Shown here piece after piece: positions 44,326 to 53,744 of a DNA stretch of 64,000 bases; the first letter of the stretch is position 1; every line of letters begins with the position of its first letter. This DNA is from Thalassospira sp. ER-Se-21-Dark (GTDB lineage Bacteria; Pseudomonadota; Alphaproteobacteria; Rhodospirillales; Thalassospiraceae). A program made the translations under genes and the position numbers. The stretch covers positions 1,364,001-1,428,000 of the forward strand of contig NZ_VDEZ01000001.1 in assembly GCF_017922435.1 (NCBI RefSeq). The letters are read 5' to 3'. The notes under the pieces were generated by a model. It had not been told where the DNA came from. It saw only the letters and a list, made by a program, of their open reading frames with translations, and ran no database searches.

Positions 44326-44593
44326 GAAAAAGCTCCGTCTTTGGCAAAATTTATGGCAGTCACCATAGAAGATCACATGATCGATCCACCATGGCTGAAT
44401 GCGCATATCTGTAAACGCACATTCGTGAAGTCTCACACCATGAAAACGGCAACAAGATGATTGTTGTTCCCGAAAGCCACAGGTTGCGGGAACAAATCAT
44501 GGTCCAAAAGGTTTTGCCAAAAGACTTTGTTTGTGTGTGGCAAGGCCGTTACTGTGCCCTTCACACGAATTTGCCGTCACAAAAGGTGCCTTG

Positions 44594-45499
44594 ATGACCA
44601 ATAAGCTGTTCTGTTTCGGATTGGGGTTTTCTGCCCGCCTTGTTGCCCGCGATCTTAAGGCAGAAGGTTGGAAAATTGCCGGAACCACGCGAAGCGCGGA
44701 CAAGGCCGAACAGCTGAAGTCTGAAGGCATCGAGCCCTTCATTTTTTCCGATGATCAACCGATTGCCGATATCGCCAGCGCGCTTGAAGGCGTGACGCAT
44801 GTCCTTTCATCGGCCCCGCCCGGCGGGATGGGCGATCCGGTCATCCATCATCATGGCAGTGATCTTGCGGCACTGCCCGCGGGCACATGGATTGGCTATT
44901 TGTCGACCACGGGGGTTTACGGTGATCGGGATGGCGCCGAAGTTACCGAGGATGATGATCTTTTGCCAAGTGGCAAACGCGGTCGCAGGCGTGTGGCTGC
45001 GGAAAAGGCATGGTTTGATCTTGGCCGTCGTCATGATCTGTGTGTGCAAAGCTTCCGACTGGCGGGCATCTATGGCCCCGGTCGCAATGCGCTTGAAACC
45101 GTTCGGTCAGGTCGTGCGCGTCGGATCGTCAAACCTGGTCAGGTCTTTTCGCGCATCCATGTTGATGACATCGCCCAGACGGTTCTGGCATCCATCAAGC
45201 AGCCCAATTCCGGGGCGGCCTATAATGTCTGTGATGATGATGCGGCCCCGCCCCAGGATGTGATTGCGCATGCCTGCGGTTTGCTTGGTATCGATCCGCC
45301 ACCTGAACAGGATTTTGCCACCGCCAAGCTGAGCCCGATGGCCGCCAGTTTCTATGAGGACAACAAACGGGTTTCAAATGCGCGGATCAAACAGGAATTG
45401 GGTGTTAAGCTGCACTATCCGGATTATCGGGCCGGTTTGCTGGCCCTGCATGATGAAATACTGGCCAAATTGCAGGGCAGAGACGAAAACGTTTCATAA
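44594..45499 (+). CDS. NAD(P)-binding SDR-family protein (YeeZ-like)
   Basis: About 301 residues. LFCFGLGFSARLVARDLKA is an atypical Rossmann loop, YLSTTGVYGDRDGAEV and FRLAGIYGPGRNALE resemble atypical extended SDRs such as YeeZ. The usual YxxxK is not clear, so it may not be a dehydrogenase. ATG 44594 is the only start consistent with the fold N-terminus. The function is unknown. Confidence 0.8.
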   Translation: MTNKLFCFGLGFSARLVARDLKAEGWKIAGTTRSADKAEQLKSEGIEPFIFSDDQPIADIASALEGVTHVLSSAPPGGMGDPVIHHHGSDLAALPAGTWIGYLSTTGVYGDRDGAEVTEDDDLLPSGKRGRRRVAAEKAWFDLGRRHDLCVQSFRLAGIYGPGRNALETVRSGRARRIVKPGQVFSRIHVDDIAQTVLASIKQPNSGAAYNVCDDDAAPPQDVIAHACGLLGIDPPPEQDFATAKLSPMAASFYEDNKRVSNARIKQELGVKLHYPDYRAGLLALHDEILAKLQGRDENVS

Positions 45500-45509
45500 A
45501 ACCGCATTG

Positions 45510-45537
45510 TTGACCACAATTGCGGGTCGTATATAAC
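45510..45537 (+). promoter_or_regulatory. Sigma-70-like promoter for the NDUFA9-family gene
   Basis: TTGACC (45510-45515) and TATAAC (45532-45537) are separated by 16 bp. Transcription would start near 45544, exactly where the inverted repeat at 45545-45612 begins. Confidence 0.6.
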
Positions 45538-45544
45538 CCAAGAG

Positions 45545-45612
45545 CCTGCGGAAAATCATATTGTCGTCTGTTTGGACACCGTATGTTCAGGCACCATATG
45601 ATTTTCCACAGG
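45545..45612 (+). repeat. Long inverted repeat at the 5' end of the NDUFA9-family mRNA
   Basis: CCTGCGGAAAATCATAT (45545-45561) pairs with ATATGATTTTCCACAGG (45596-45612) with one mismatch in 17, around a 34-nt loop. It lies just downstream of the promoter and about 110 bp before the start codon. It could be an RNA hairpin that protects or regulates the message, or a DNA operator. Confidence 0.75.
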
Positions 45613-45722
45613 ATCAGTTTCGGACCGGATCGTTTTGGCGTTCCGGACCCCAAGGCCACCGAGCACGGGCATATCATGTGGGCATCGTCCGCATCGTCCC
45701 GACCGGCAAGGAGAGAGCAAGC

Positions 45723-46730
45723 ATGGATCGTCGTATCGTAACCGTTTTTGGCGGCACCGGATTTGTCGGACGTCATATCGTCAAGCGTCTGCTGGAGCGT
45801 GATTTTATCGTTCGCGTCCCAACCAGAAGCTTTGAGCGCGTCAAAAAACTAAAACCGATGGGCAATCTGGGGCAGGTCGTTCCGGTCCATTGCGATGTGC
45901 GCGACGAAGACAGCATCAAGGGCGCGCTTGAGGGTTCCGAAGCGGTGATCAACCTGCTAGGCATTCTCTATGAACGCGGCAGCAAGAATTTCCTCAATAT
46001 CCACGTCAAGGCGGCCAAACGCATTGCCGAGGAAGCCAAGGCAGCCGGTGTAAAGACGCTTTTGCATATGTCGGCACTGGGTGTGGATAAAAACACCTCT
46101 GCCAACTATGCGACGTCAAAGCTGGCCGGTGAAAAAGCCGTGCGCGAAGTGTTCCCGGATGCAGTGATCTTCCGCCCGTCGGTGATCTTTGGCCCGAACG
46201 ACAATTTCCTGAACAAGTTTGCCACCATGGCGCGTTTCTCGCCGATGTTGCCGGTTGTTGGCGCACCGGGCCTTCCGAAAGTTGATCTGGGCGAAGGCAA
46301 GGTTGATCTGCACGGCGAAGGCGGCCCGAAATTCCAGCCGGTCTATGTTGGCGATGTTGCTGATGCCTTTGTCACCGCACTCACCGAAGGCAAATCTGCT
46401 GGCAAGACCTATGAGCTTGGTGGACCGGAAACCTATTCCTTCATGGCGCTTTTGCAGGACATGCTGCGCATTACCCGTCAGCGCGCCATTCTGATGCCAG
46501 TTCCGTTCTGGCTGGCCTCGATCAAGGCATTCTTCCTGCAGTTCCTGCCGGTTCCGCCTCTGACCCCGGATCAGGTTCGGTTGCTCAAGACCGATAACGT
46601 CGTTTCCGAAGGTGCGGATGGTTTTGCCGAACTTGGCATTACACCCAACAGCCTCGAGGCAATTGCGCCGTCATACCTCAAACGGTTCTGCCCGCCGCGT
46701 AAATCCGGTGAGTTCCGCCGTTTCGTCTAA
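45723..46730 (+). CDS. Complex I NDUFA9-subunit family protein
   Basis: 335 residues. VTVFGGTGFVGRHIVKRLLE is the NAD(P)-binding loop of an atypical SDR. VINLLGILYERGSKNFLNIH, ADAVIFRPSVIFGPNDNFLN-type blocks and the C-terminal ITPNSLEAIAPSYLKRF match the NDUFA9-like subunit family common in alphaproteobacteria, which in mitochondria sits on respiratory complex I with bound NADPH. ATG 45723 follows AAGGAGAGAG. No nuo genes are nearby. Confidence 0.87.
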   Translation: MDRRIVTVFGGTGFVGRHIVKRLLERDFIVRVPTRSFERVKKLKPMGNLGQVVPVHCDVRDEDSIKGALEGSEAVINLLGILYERGSKNFLNIHVKAAKRIAEEAKAAGVKTLLHMSALGVDKNTSANYATSKLAGEKAVREVFPDAVIFRPSVIFGPNDNFLNKFATMARFSPMLPVVGAPGLPKVDLGEGKVDLHGEGGPKFQPVYVGDVADAFVTALTEGKSAGKTYELGGPETYSFMALLQDMLRITRQRAILMPVPFWLASIKAFFLQFLPVPPLTPDQVRLLKTDNVVSEGADGFAELGITPNSLEAIAPSYLKRFCPPRKSGEFRRFV

Positions 46731-46759
46731 GACGCACGGCTGATCAGACGATCAAAAAG

Positions 46760-46792
46760 AAAACCCCGCCAAACCGTTGGCGGGGTTTTTTA
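46760..46792 (+). terminator. Bidirectional rho-independent terminator
   Basis: AAACCCCGCCAA (46761-46772) pairs with TTGGCGGGGTTT (46777-46788) around a 4-nt loop, with a T-run after it and an A-run before it. It ends both the NDUFA9-family gene and the convergent cobK. Confidence 0.85.
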
Positions 46793-46837
46793 TTGCCTCG
46801 AAGGTGCCAAGGACACAAGCTGCGTTGCACAGGACCA

Positions 46838-47623
46838 TCAGACCTTCTTAAGGGTCTCACGAACGGTATCGATGATTTCAGAACGCGACGGGGCCTGAAT
46901 GACCGGCTCTCCACCAGGACGTTCAATCATGATCACCGGAATGCCAAGGTTCCGCGCGGCTTTGATCTTGGCAAAGGTCGCATCACCGCCGCTATTTTTG
47001 CTGACGACCACATCGATTTCGTTGCGTTCAAGAAGCTCGGTCTCGCTTTCAACACTGAACGGGCCGCGCGCAAAAAGCCATTCGCCAAATTCCAGATCAA
47101 ACGGATCACGCGGGGCATCAACAGTGCGAACAAGCAACCATGTTTTTTCAAGCCCCTCAAAGGCATGAAGGTTCTTTGCCCCGCTCGCGATTAGCGCGCG
47201 ATTGCCAACGTCAGGCAGGATTTTGGCCGCTTCCTCAATCGATTTTACCATGATCCAGTTGTCATCTTCGGTCTGTTCCCAGGCCGGACGGTGATACTGA
47301 ATGCAAGGCATTGCCACGGCATGGCAGGCCTTGGCGATATTGTGTGAAATCTCGGTGGCATAGGGGTGGGTCGCATCAATCACCAGATCAATCTGTTCGT
47401 TTTTGAGATGGGTGATGATGCCTTCTGGCCCGCCAAAACCGCCGATACGAACGGGAACGCCATCGGGAAGGCTCGGCGCGCTGGTGCGCCCGGCGAGCGA
47501 GAGTTGCAAACGAACATCCCGGCCAAATTCATGCATCAGGTCCTCTGCAATGCGATTTGCGTCTCCGGTCCCGCCAAAAATAAGAATGCGTTTTGGACGT
47601 TCGGCAGGGCGGGAGAGGGACAT
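46838..47623 (-). CDS. cobK: Precorrin-6A reductase
   Basis: About 261 residues. RILIFGGTGDANRIAEDLMH is the nucleotide loop of CobK/CbiJ, with LVIDATHPYATEISHNIAKA and VVSKNSGGDATFAKIKAARN as further conserved blocks. It reduces the corrin ring with NADPH. ATG 47623 is preferred over an in-frame TTG at 47629. It lies 83 bp after cbiD on the same strand, so the two are likely co-transcribed. Confidence 0.93.
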   Translation of the reverse strand: MSLSRPAERPKRILIFGGTGDANRIAEDLMHEFGRDVRLQLSLAGRTSAPSLPDGVPVRIGGFGGPEGIITHLKNEQIDLVIDATHPYATEISHNIAKACHAVAMPCIQYHRPAWEQTEDDNWIMVKSIEEAAKILPDVGNRALIASGAKNLHAFEGLEKTWLLVRTVDAPRDPFDLEFGEWLFARGPFSVESETELLERNEIDVVVSKNSGGDATFAKIKAARNLGIPVIMIERPGGEPVIQAPSRSEIIDTVRETLKKV

Positions 47624-47706
47624 GGGCAAAGAACCTTGTTGTTGCTTTATGACCTTGGGTGGCCTGATTGTTGTGCAGACACGGGAACAGATTAACGAAC
47701 TGCTGC

Positions 47707-48825
47707 TTACGATGCCACCGGTCGGAATTGATCAAATTCGCCAATCCCGTGGCGGGCAATGATGGTGCCGTTGCGGTCGGTAATAATGACTTCAACGGCC
47801 GATGCGCCGTCCAATGTCGCGCGCGCGGATTCGCAGGCCTGACGGGCAATCGCATCTTCAATCTTAACGTCCGCTGCCTGACAAAGTTCCAGAACCTGTT
47901 TGGCGGTATTGGCCGTGCGACACTGGTTTTGCAGCGTTTCATCCCCGCCACACGCTGCAATCGTTCCTGCCAGTCGATCAAAATCGACCTGTGATCGGCT
48001 TGAATGCAAATCGAGATGCCCCTGGGCAAGTTTGACCAGTTTGGCAAAGCCACCGGCGATGCTGACAAAGGCAATCGGGTTCTTGCGAAGATACTTCAGC
48101 ATCCCGCCAACAAAGTCGCCCATATCAAGAATGGCTTCTTCGGGCAGGCCATAGAATGCGCGAATGGCCGCCTCGGACGTTTTGCCGGTTGCGCTGGCAA
48201 CATGTTCACGCCCGGTCGCACGCGCGACGTCAATCCCGCGATGGATCGAATGGATCCACGCCGAACAGCTAAACGGGATGACAATCCCCGTCGTGCCCAG
48301 AACCGACAAACCGCCGACAATGCCCAATCGCCCATTCCATGTCTTGGTGGCGATCTCGGCACCGCCGGGAATGGAAATCTCGATCTCGACATCGGGGCTT
48401 GCGCCATACTGGTCACGAAGTGCTTCGATCTGTCCGATCATCATTTCGCGCGGTTTGGGATTGATCGCGGGTTCACCGGGCGGCAATGGCAGGCCTGGCT
48501 TTGTAATCGTGCCAATCCCGTCACCGGCATGGAATGTGATGCCGCTTCCTGGTTTGCCGACGCGCACCGTCGATATGATTTCTGCCCCATGGGTGACATC
48601 GGGATCATCCCCGGCATCCTTGATCACGCTGGCGCGCGCCCAGCCATCGCCCTTTTCAGCCTTGATCAACTCGAAGGACGGCGTTTCTCCGCCAGGCAGG
48701 GTAATGGTGACCGGATCGGGAAAGTCGCCGGACAGCAATGCCTGCCACGCGGCACGGGTTGCGGCGGTGGCGCAGGCCCCCGTCGTCCATCCCTTGCGCA
48801 GTGGTCCTTCCGGTTTTCTTGCCAT
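47707..48825 (-). CDS. cbiD: Cobalt-precorrin-5B C1-methyltransferase
   Basis: 372 residues. LRKGWTTGACATAATRAAW is the CbiD N-terminal signature. Other blocks are VTHGAEIISTV, GIGTITKPGLPLPPGEPAIN, GGLSVLGTTGIVIPFS and AGGFAKLVKLAQGHLDLHS. CbiD methylates C-1 in the early-cobalt route, where the aerobic route uses CobF. It is divergent from cobA and leads into cobK. Confidence 0.95.
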   Translation of the reverse strand: MARKPEGPLRKGWTTGACATAATRAAWQALLSGDFPDPVTITLPGGETPSFELIKAEKGDGWARASVIKDAGDDPDVTHGAEIISTVRVGKPGSGITFHAGDGIGTITKPGLPLPPGEPAINPKPREMMIGQIEALRDQYGASPDVEIEISIPGGAEIATKTWNGRLGIVGGLSVLGTTGIVIPFSCSAWIHSIHRGIDVARATGREHVASATGKTSEAAIRAFYGLPEEAILDMGDFVGGMLKYLRKNPIAFVSIAGGFAKLVKLAQGHLDLHSSRSQVDFDRLAGTIAACGGDETLQNQCRTANTAKQVLELCQAADVKIEDAIARQACESARATLDGASAVEVIITDRNGTIIARHGIGEFDQFRPVAS

Positions 48826-49050
48826 CAGTCGGTTTTTTCCTGTTAATCCTGTCGGTGTTTTCGCTATTGAGGGCGGGGATGAGATCCGATTGGGAAATTC
48901 AATTAAACATCAATATTTATGTGATTTAAAAAGTTATACGAAAAAATATCGGAAATATGTTGTGCGTATCGTTTGATTGCTGTTTAACATATCCTCTTGA
49001 TGCGGTCCTGCACAGATGGCTGCATTTCATTTAAGTAGAAGTATCGCGCG
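48826..49050. promoter_or_regulatory. Divergent spacer between cbiD and cobA
   Basis: A 225-bp AT-rich region that should contain promoters for both genes. I found no cobalamin riboswitch on either strand. Confidence 0.4.
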
Positions 49051-49914
49051 ATGACGAACCTTGGTGTTGATTTTCCGGTTTTTGAACCGGGTTGGGTATG
49101 GCTTGTTGGGGCGGGACCTGGTGATCCCGGTCTTCTGACGCTGCATGCCGTCAACGCCATGCAACAGGCCGATGTTGTTGTCTTTGATGCACTGGTCGAT
49201 GAACGGATTTTGAACCTTTTGCGTCCCGATGCCAAACGCATCTATGCGGGCAAGCGCGGTGGCCGTCCATCCTCCAAACAAACCGATATTTCCCTGCAAC
49301 TGGTTGAACTGGCCAAACAGGGCTTGCGTGTTTTGCGCCTTAAGGGCGGTGATCCGTTCGTGTTCGGGCGCGGCGGCGAAGAAGGCATGACCCTTGTCGA
49401 TCACAATGTGCCGTTCCGGGTGGTGCCGGGCATTACCGCCGGGATTGCCGGTGCGGCCTATGCCGGTATTCCGACCACGCACCGCGACTGCAATTCGTCG
49501 GTCACCTTTGTCACCGGCCACGGATCCAGTGGCGAAGTGCCAGACAACATCAACTGGGCAGCACTCGCCAAAGGTGCGCCGGTCCTTGTCATGTATATGG
49601 CCATGAAACATCTGCGCCGGATTTCGTCGGAACTGATGGCAAATGGCCGGGCTGCGGATGAACCGCTTGCCGTGATCAGTCAGGCGACCACACCGGGACA
49701 GGGTATTCTGATCACCACCCTCGAAAAGGCGGCTGATGACGTCGAACGCGAAGGTGTTGAGCCGCCTGCGGTGTGCATTCTGGGCAAGGTTGTTGGCCTG
49801 CGCGATCGTCTGAACTGGCTGTCCCCACAGGACGATGTGACCGCGGTGCGTCATGTGCCGTTCGAACAGGTGCTTGATCTGATCACCGCACCGGCAGATC
49901 CCCTCAAAAACTGA
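49051..49914 (+). CDS. cobA: Uroporphyrinogen-III C-methyltransferase
   Basis: 287 residues. VWLVGAGPGDPGLLTLHAVN and RLKGGDPFVFGRGGEEGM are the SAM/uroporphyrinogen blocks; VVPGITAGIAGAAYAGIPTT and MYMAMKHL are typical of SUMT. It makes precorrin-2, the entry to the corrin pathway and also to sirohaem. The CysG oxidase/ferrochelatase part is absent, so this is the stand-alone CobA form. Confidence 0.95.
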   Translation: MTNLGVDFPVFEPGWVWLVGAGPGDPGLLTLHAVNAMQQADVVVFDALVDERILNLLRPDAKRIYAGKRGGRPSSKQTDISLQLVELAKQGLRVLRLKGGDPFVFGRGGEEGMTLVDHNVPFRVVPGITAGIAGAAYAGIPTTHRDCNSSVTFVTGHGSSGEVPDNINWAALAKGAPVLVMYMAMKHLRRISSELMANGRAADEPLAVISQATTPGQGILITTLEKAADDVEREGVEPPAVCILGKVVGLRDRLNWLSPQDDVTAVRHVPFEQVLDLITAPADPLKN

Positions 49915-49971
49915 ACTTCGGTCCTGTCAGGATAAGGTCCAACAGATTGATATATATCGTTGCCGGTGGGA

Positions 49972-49993
49972 CGCGCGACTGTACAATCGCGCG
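49972..49993. other. Short GC hairpin upstream of the SafE gene
   Basis: CGCGCGA (49972-49978) pairs with TCGCGCG (49987-49993) around an 8-nt loop in the gap between cobA and the next gene. It may be a weak cobA terminator. Confidence 0.35.
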
Positions 49994-50017
49994 CATATGT
50001 TTTGACCCGGATGGATC

Positions 50018-50794
50018 ATGGACGAACAGCAGGTATTGATACGCATCCTTGAAAGCGGTTGGGCGCAATGTGCCGATATCGTGCGCACGGATGGCGGGGT
50101 GCTTCTGACTGCGTTGGTGGCGGGACTGGTGGGCAGTGCGACCCACTGTGTCGGCATGTGCGGCCCGTTCGTGATCAGTCAGGTCACCAGCCGGATGGAA
50201 CAGCTCCCGGTCGAGAAAATGAGCGAGTTTCGCCGTCTCACCGGTGCCGCACTCCTGCCCTATCAGTTCGGGCGTTTGTCGACATATTGCTTGCTGGGCG
50301 TGCTGGCTGGCTATTTCACCGACAGCATCAGTGCGCTCACCCGTGTCTGGTGGATCGGGCCGGTCTTGCTGATTGCGGCCGGTGTGTTTTTCCTTCTTTT
50401 CGGTATTTTGGGCCTGATGCCCCATCTTGGCGGTTTGTTGCCATCGACCGGCGAATCACGCTGGTGGAACAAGCTGGTTGGCAATCGTGCGCGTGGGCTT
50501 TTCCAGGCCCCCTATGGCTGGCGGGGATATTTGCTGGGCGTGATGCTGGGCTTTATCCCCTGTGGTCTGGTCTATGGCGCGCTTGTGATGGCGGCCGCAA
50601 CCGGTGCGGCGCTTAATGGTGGGGCGGTGATGCTGGTGTTTGGTCTTGGCACGGTGCCGATGTTGTTTGTCACAGGCTTTGTCGGCCAGTATGCCGCACA
50701 GCGTTTCCGGGCCCTGATGGTGCCGGTCGGGCGCGGGCTTATGATTATCAATGGCCTGATCCTGTTTGCCTTGGCGGCAACGACATTGGGCTGA
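50018..50794 (+). CDS. TauE/SafE-like (COG2836) membrane protein
   Basis: 258 residues with about six hydrophobic helices. The motif ATHCVGMCGPFVISQ in the first membrane helix and LGFIPCGLVYGALVMAAATG later are hallmarks of the UreH/SafE-like group found beside cytochrome oxidase assembly genes. The cysteines and histidine may bind metal. An SCO copper chaperone follows, so a role in copper handling for respiratory oxidase is likely. It sits between cobA and cobB, but I have no sequence evidence for a role in cobalamin. Confidence 0.8.
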   Translation: MDEQQVLIRILESGWAQCADIVRTDGGVLLTALVAGLVGSATHCVGMCGPFVISQVTSRMEQLPVEKMSEFRRLTGAALLPYQFGRLSTYCLLGVLAGYFTDSISALTRVWWIGPVLLIAAGVFFLLFGILGLMPHLGGLLPSTGESRWWNKLVGNRARGLFQAPYGWRGYLLGVMLGFIPCGLVYGALVMAAATGAALNGGAVMLVFGLGTVPMLFVTGFVGQYAAQRFRALMVPVGRGLMIINGLILFALAATTLG

Positions 50795-50937
50795 TGGGGT
50801 CGGGCAGCGTGATCAAGTGTGAGCTTTCCCACAGGTGCTGAACTTGCAAGTATCGCCGGGATATTTATAGTGCCGGGTCAGGTTGTGACGCACAAGGATC
50901 GGTTGTCCGTAACCGGCAAAGACATAAGGATGGACGC

Positions 50938-51552
50938 GTGAGCAAAAAGACGCTTCTGGCAATTCTGGGTATTGCGCTGGTTCTCGGGATCGGTTTGACC
51001 TATCGCCTGATGATGATGGGGACTGAAACCAATTCATCTGGCGCAGCTTCCATCGGTGGGCCGTTCGAGCTTGTCAATCAGGATGGCGAAACTGTCACTC
51101 AGGATGACTTCAAGGGCAAATACATGCTGACCTATTTCGGCTATACCTTCTGCCCGGATGTCTGCCCGACCGAATTACAGGTCATGGGAACTGCGCTTGA
51201 TATGATGCCCCAGGACATTGCAGATGAAATCACACCCGTCTTTTTCACGGTCGACCCGGAACGCGATACAGTCGAAGCGGTTGCCGAATATGTTCCCTAC
51301 TTCCATGATCGGATGGTTGGATTGACCGGCACCGTTGAACAGACGACGGCGGCTGCCAAGGCGTTTCGTGTTTACTACGCAAAAGCGATCCCGGAAGGTG
51401 AGCCTGAAGATACCGATACTTATCTGATGGACCATTCGTCCTTCGTGTATCTGATGGATCGTGAAGGAAAATTCGTACGTCATTTCAATTACGGCACCAG
51501 CCCCGAAGACATGGCCAAAGGCGTGACCGAGGCAATTAAAAAGAATGGTTGA
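50938..51552 (+). CDS. SCO1/SenC/PrrC-family copper chaperone
   Basis: 204 residues starting at GTG 50938, with AAGGA 7 nt upstream. One N-terminal membrane anchor is followed by a periplasmic thioredoxin-like domain. The copper ligands are in YTFCPDVCPTEL (C72 and C76) and YLMDHSSFVYL (H166), all present. SCO proteins deliver copper to the CuA site of cytochrome c oxidase. No oxidase genes are in the window. Confidence 0.9.
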   Translation: MSKKTLLAILGIALVLGIGLTYRLMMMGTETNSSGAASIGGPFELVNQDGETVTQDDFKGKYMLTYFGYTFCPDVCPTELQVMGTALDMMPQDIADEITPVFFTVDPERDTVEAVAEYVPYFHDRMVGLTGTVEQTTAAAKAFRVYYAKAIPEGEPEDTDTYLMDHSSFVYLMDREGKFVRHFNYGTSPEDMAKGVTEAIKKNG

Positions 51553-51576
51553 TAACCGGCCGGGAGAATAGCCCAA

Positions 51577-52920
51577 ATGCCTGACACCATTCCCGGGATC
51601 GTGATTGCGGCCCCCGCGTCAAACAGTGGCAAGACCGTCATTACCTTGGCGCTTCTGCGCGCGCTGACCCGCAAGGGCCATAAAATTTCTGCGGCCAAAA
51701 CCGGGCCGGACTACATCGACCCGGCCTTTCAGGCAGCTGCGTGCCGCGATACCTGCATCAATCTTGATCCATGGGCAATGACGCCAGACCAGATCAACGG
51801 TTTGGCCCGCGATCACACGGAGGGCAAAGCCTTTTTGATGTGTGAAGGCGTGATGGGCTTGTTCGATGGTGCTGCCAATGGCGATGGATCGACCGCCGAT
51901 CTTGCCACCCTTGCCGGGTGGCCGATTGTTCTTGTGGTCGATGTGAAAGGCCAGTCGGCTTCTGCAGCGGCAGTAATTTCCGGCTTTGCCAAGTTTCGTG
52001 ATGACATCAATGTTGCCGGCGTGATCCTTAATCGGGTGGGCAGTGACCGCCACAAGCAGATGATTGTTGATGCCTGTGCCAAACATCTGCCAGATCTGCC
52101 GGCTCTTGGCGCGGTCCGGCGTAGCGAAGACCTGATCCTGCCTGAACGGCATCTTGGTCTGGTGCAGGCGGGCGAACATACCGAGCTTGATACCTTTCTC
52201 GATCGTGCCGCCGATATCATCAGTGAAGATGTCGATCTGGATGCCTTGATCGCACTGGTGAGTCAAAACGCCGGCAAGGCCAAGAAAACCAAAAAATCTG
52301 CAAAGGTTACCTCGACCGCACCCGTCATTGCCCCTCTTGGCCGTCATGTTGCGGTGGCGCGTGATGCGGCCTTTGCGTTTAGCTACCCCCATCTTCTGTT
52401 TGGCTGGCGTGCAGCGGGGACGAAAATTTCCTTTTTCTCGCCACTGGCGAACGAGGCCCCGAACCCGGATTGTGATGCCATCTATCTGCCCGGCGGCTAT
52501 CCGGAACTTCATGCCAAAACCCTTGCCGAAGCCAAGGTTTTCAGGGCCGGCATGCACGACGCTGCCCAACGAAACATCTTGATTTACGGCGAATGCGGCG
52601 GGTACATGACCCTTGGCAACGGCCTTGTTGATGATAGTGGTACGCGCCACGAAATGCTTGGTCTGTTGCCGCTTGAAACCAGCTTTGCCAGCCGCAGGCT
52701 GCATCTTGGCTACCGCGAGGCACAGTTGGGCATTCCGACCCCGTTTGGTCCGGCAGGCATGAAGCTGCGTGGTCATGAGTTCCATTATGCGACAACGTTA
52801 TCCGAAGACGGTATGCCGTTATGCCGGATGAAAACGGCGACGGGTCTTGATCTGGGCCCTGCTGGCCTGGTGGGTGGGAGTGTTTTTGGGTCCTTCTTCC
52901 ACATGATCGCAGAGAGTTGA
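51577..52920 (+). CDS. cobB: Cobyrinate / hydrogenobyrinate a,c-diamide synthase
   Basis: 447 residues. [20 protein letters not shown] is the P-loop, [12 protein letters not shown] and [11 protein letters not shown] are the conserved N-terminal blocks. The C-terminal glutaminase has [14 protein letters not shown] with the cysteine and [11 protein letters not shown] with the histidine. It amidates side chains a and c. It starts 24 bp after the SCO gene, so it may be co-transcribed with it. Confidence 0.94.
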   Translation: MPDTIPGIVIAAPASNSGKTVITLALLRALTRKGHKISAAKTGPDYIDPAFQAAACRDTCINLDPWAMTPDQINGLARDHTEGKAFLMCEGVMGLFDGAANGDGSTADLATLAGWPIVLVVDVKGQSASAAAVISGFAKFRDDINVAGVILNRVGSDRHKQMIVDACAKHLPDLPALGAVRRSEDLILPERHLGLVQAGEHTELDTFLDRAADIISEDVDLDALIALVSQNAGKAKKTKKSAKVTSTAPVIAPLGRHVAVARDAAFAFSYPHLLFGWRAAGTKISFFSPLANEAPNPDCDAIYLPGGYPELHAKTLAEAKVFRAGMHDAAQRNILIYGECGGYMTLGNGLVDDSGTRHEMLGLLPLETSFASRRLHLGYREAQLGIPTPFGPAGMKLRGHEFHYATTLSEDGMPLCRMKTATGLDLGPAGLVGGSVFGSFFHMIAES

Positions 52921-53008
52921 TCAATCCGTTGTCAGACTTGAATGTGACGGGGATTACGCGCGGGTTAGACTGTGTTATGTCTCAATGACGGCCCGACTGA
53001 GAGAGATC

Positions 53009-53473
53009 ATGGACAAAAAAGACCGCGTCGCATTGCCACCTGAACCGTTCTGGGAAACCAAGACTCTTGCTGAAATGACGCAAGCGGAATGGGAATCCCT
53101 TTGTGATGGGTGTGGAAAATGTTGCCTGCACAAGCTGCAGGACGAAGAAGACGATTTTGTCTATTACACCTCGGTCGCGTGTCGTTTGCTCGATTGTCAT
53201 ACCTGTCGCTGCAAGGATTATCCCAATCGGACCCAGCATGTTCCCGATTGTGTGCAGCTCTCCAAGGAAAATGTCGAAACCCTGTCCTGGATGCCATCCA
53301 CCTGTGCCTATCGCCTTATGGCAGAGGGAAAACCACTACCCGACTGGCATCCGCTTAAGACAGGTGTCGCAGACTCGGCCATTATGGCAGGCATGTCCGT
53401 GCGCGGCATGGCCATCCCCGAAGACGAAGCCCATCCTGATCTGACACGCTATATCGTGAAGTGGCCTGCCTGA
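53009..53473 (+). CDS. YcgN-family cysteine cluster protein (UPF0260)
   Basis: About 154 residues with ten cysteines: [35 protein letters not shown] and STCAYRL. The family is conserved but its function is not established; the cysteines may bind metal or an iron-sulfur cluster. ATG 53009 is preferred because GAGAGAG lies just upstream; ATG 52985 has no ribosome site. Confidence 0.85.
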   Translation: MDKKDRVALPPEPFWETKTLAEMTQAEWESLCDGCGKCCLHKLQDEEDDFVYYTSVACRLLDCHTCRCKDYPNRTQHVPDCVQLSKENVETLSWMPSTCAYRLMAEGKPLPDWHPLKTGVADSAIMAGMSVRGMAIPEDEAHPDLTRYIVKWPA

Positions 53474-53744
53474 ATTTACGAATAGTTGGAGTCGGATATG
53501 ACGGTGTCTGATTCGAATGTCCTCAAGTTTCGCAAATTTGATGGCGGGTTTTCGCATGTCAGTCCGAAATAGACTGAGGGTGCCTTCTCTCCACAGATCC
53601 ACAAGCCAAAAGTTGCAATAGACACTTTGATAATCATTTGAGCAAAAATTATCCTATCCCATGGTTGAAATACTAGCTGTATGGCTAATATATACTTCAC
53701 GTTTGTCTCCAAAGGTATAGTTAGCTAGCTGTGAGGGTATTGAG
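53474..53744. other. AT-rich spacer before the first chemoreceptor gene
   Basis: 271 bp without a gene. The base composition becomes AT-rich from about 53600. A TTGAAA (53665-53670) and TATATA (53689-53694) pair with an 18-bp spacer could be the promoter. Confidence 0.4.
53665..53694 (+). promoter_or_regulatory. Possible promoter of the first PAS chemoreceptor gene
   Basis: TTGAAA and TATATA separated by 18 bp, about 50 bp before the GTG start. This is a weak match in AT-rich DNA. Confidence 0.35.

Noticed and set aside
45545-45612. Insertion-sequence ends for the inverted repeat
   Set aside because: The arms enclose only 34 bp, there is no transposase and no target duplication, so it fits a hairpin better than a mobile element.
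48826-49050. Cobalamin riboswitch between cbiD and cobA
   Set aside because: The 225-bp spacer is AT-rich and lacks the conserved core and box on both strands.
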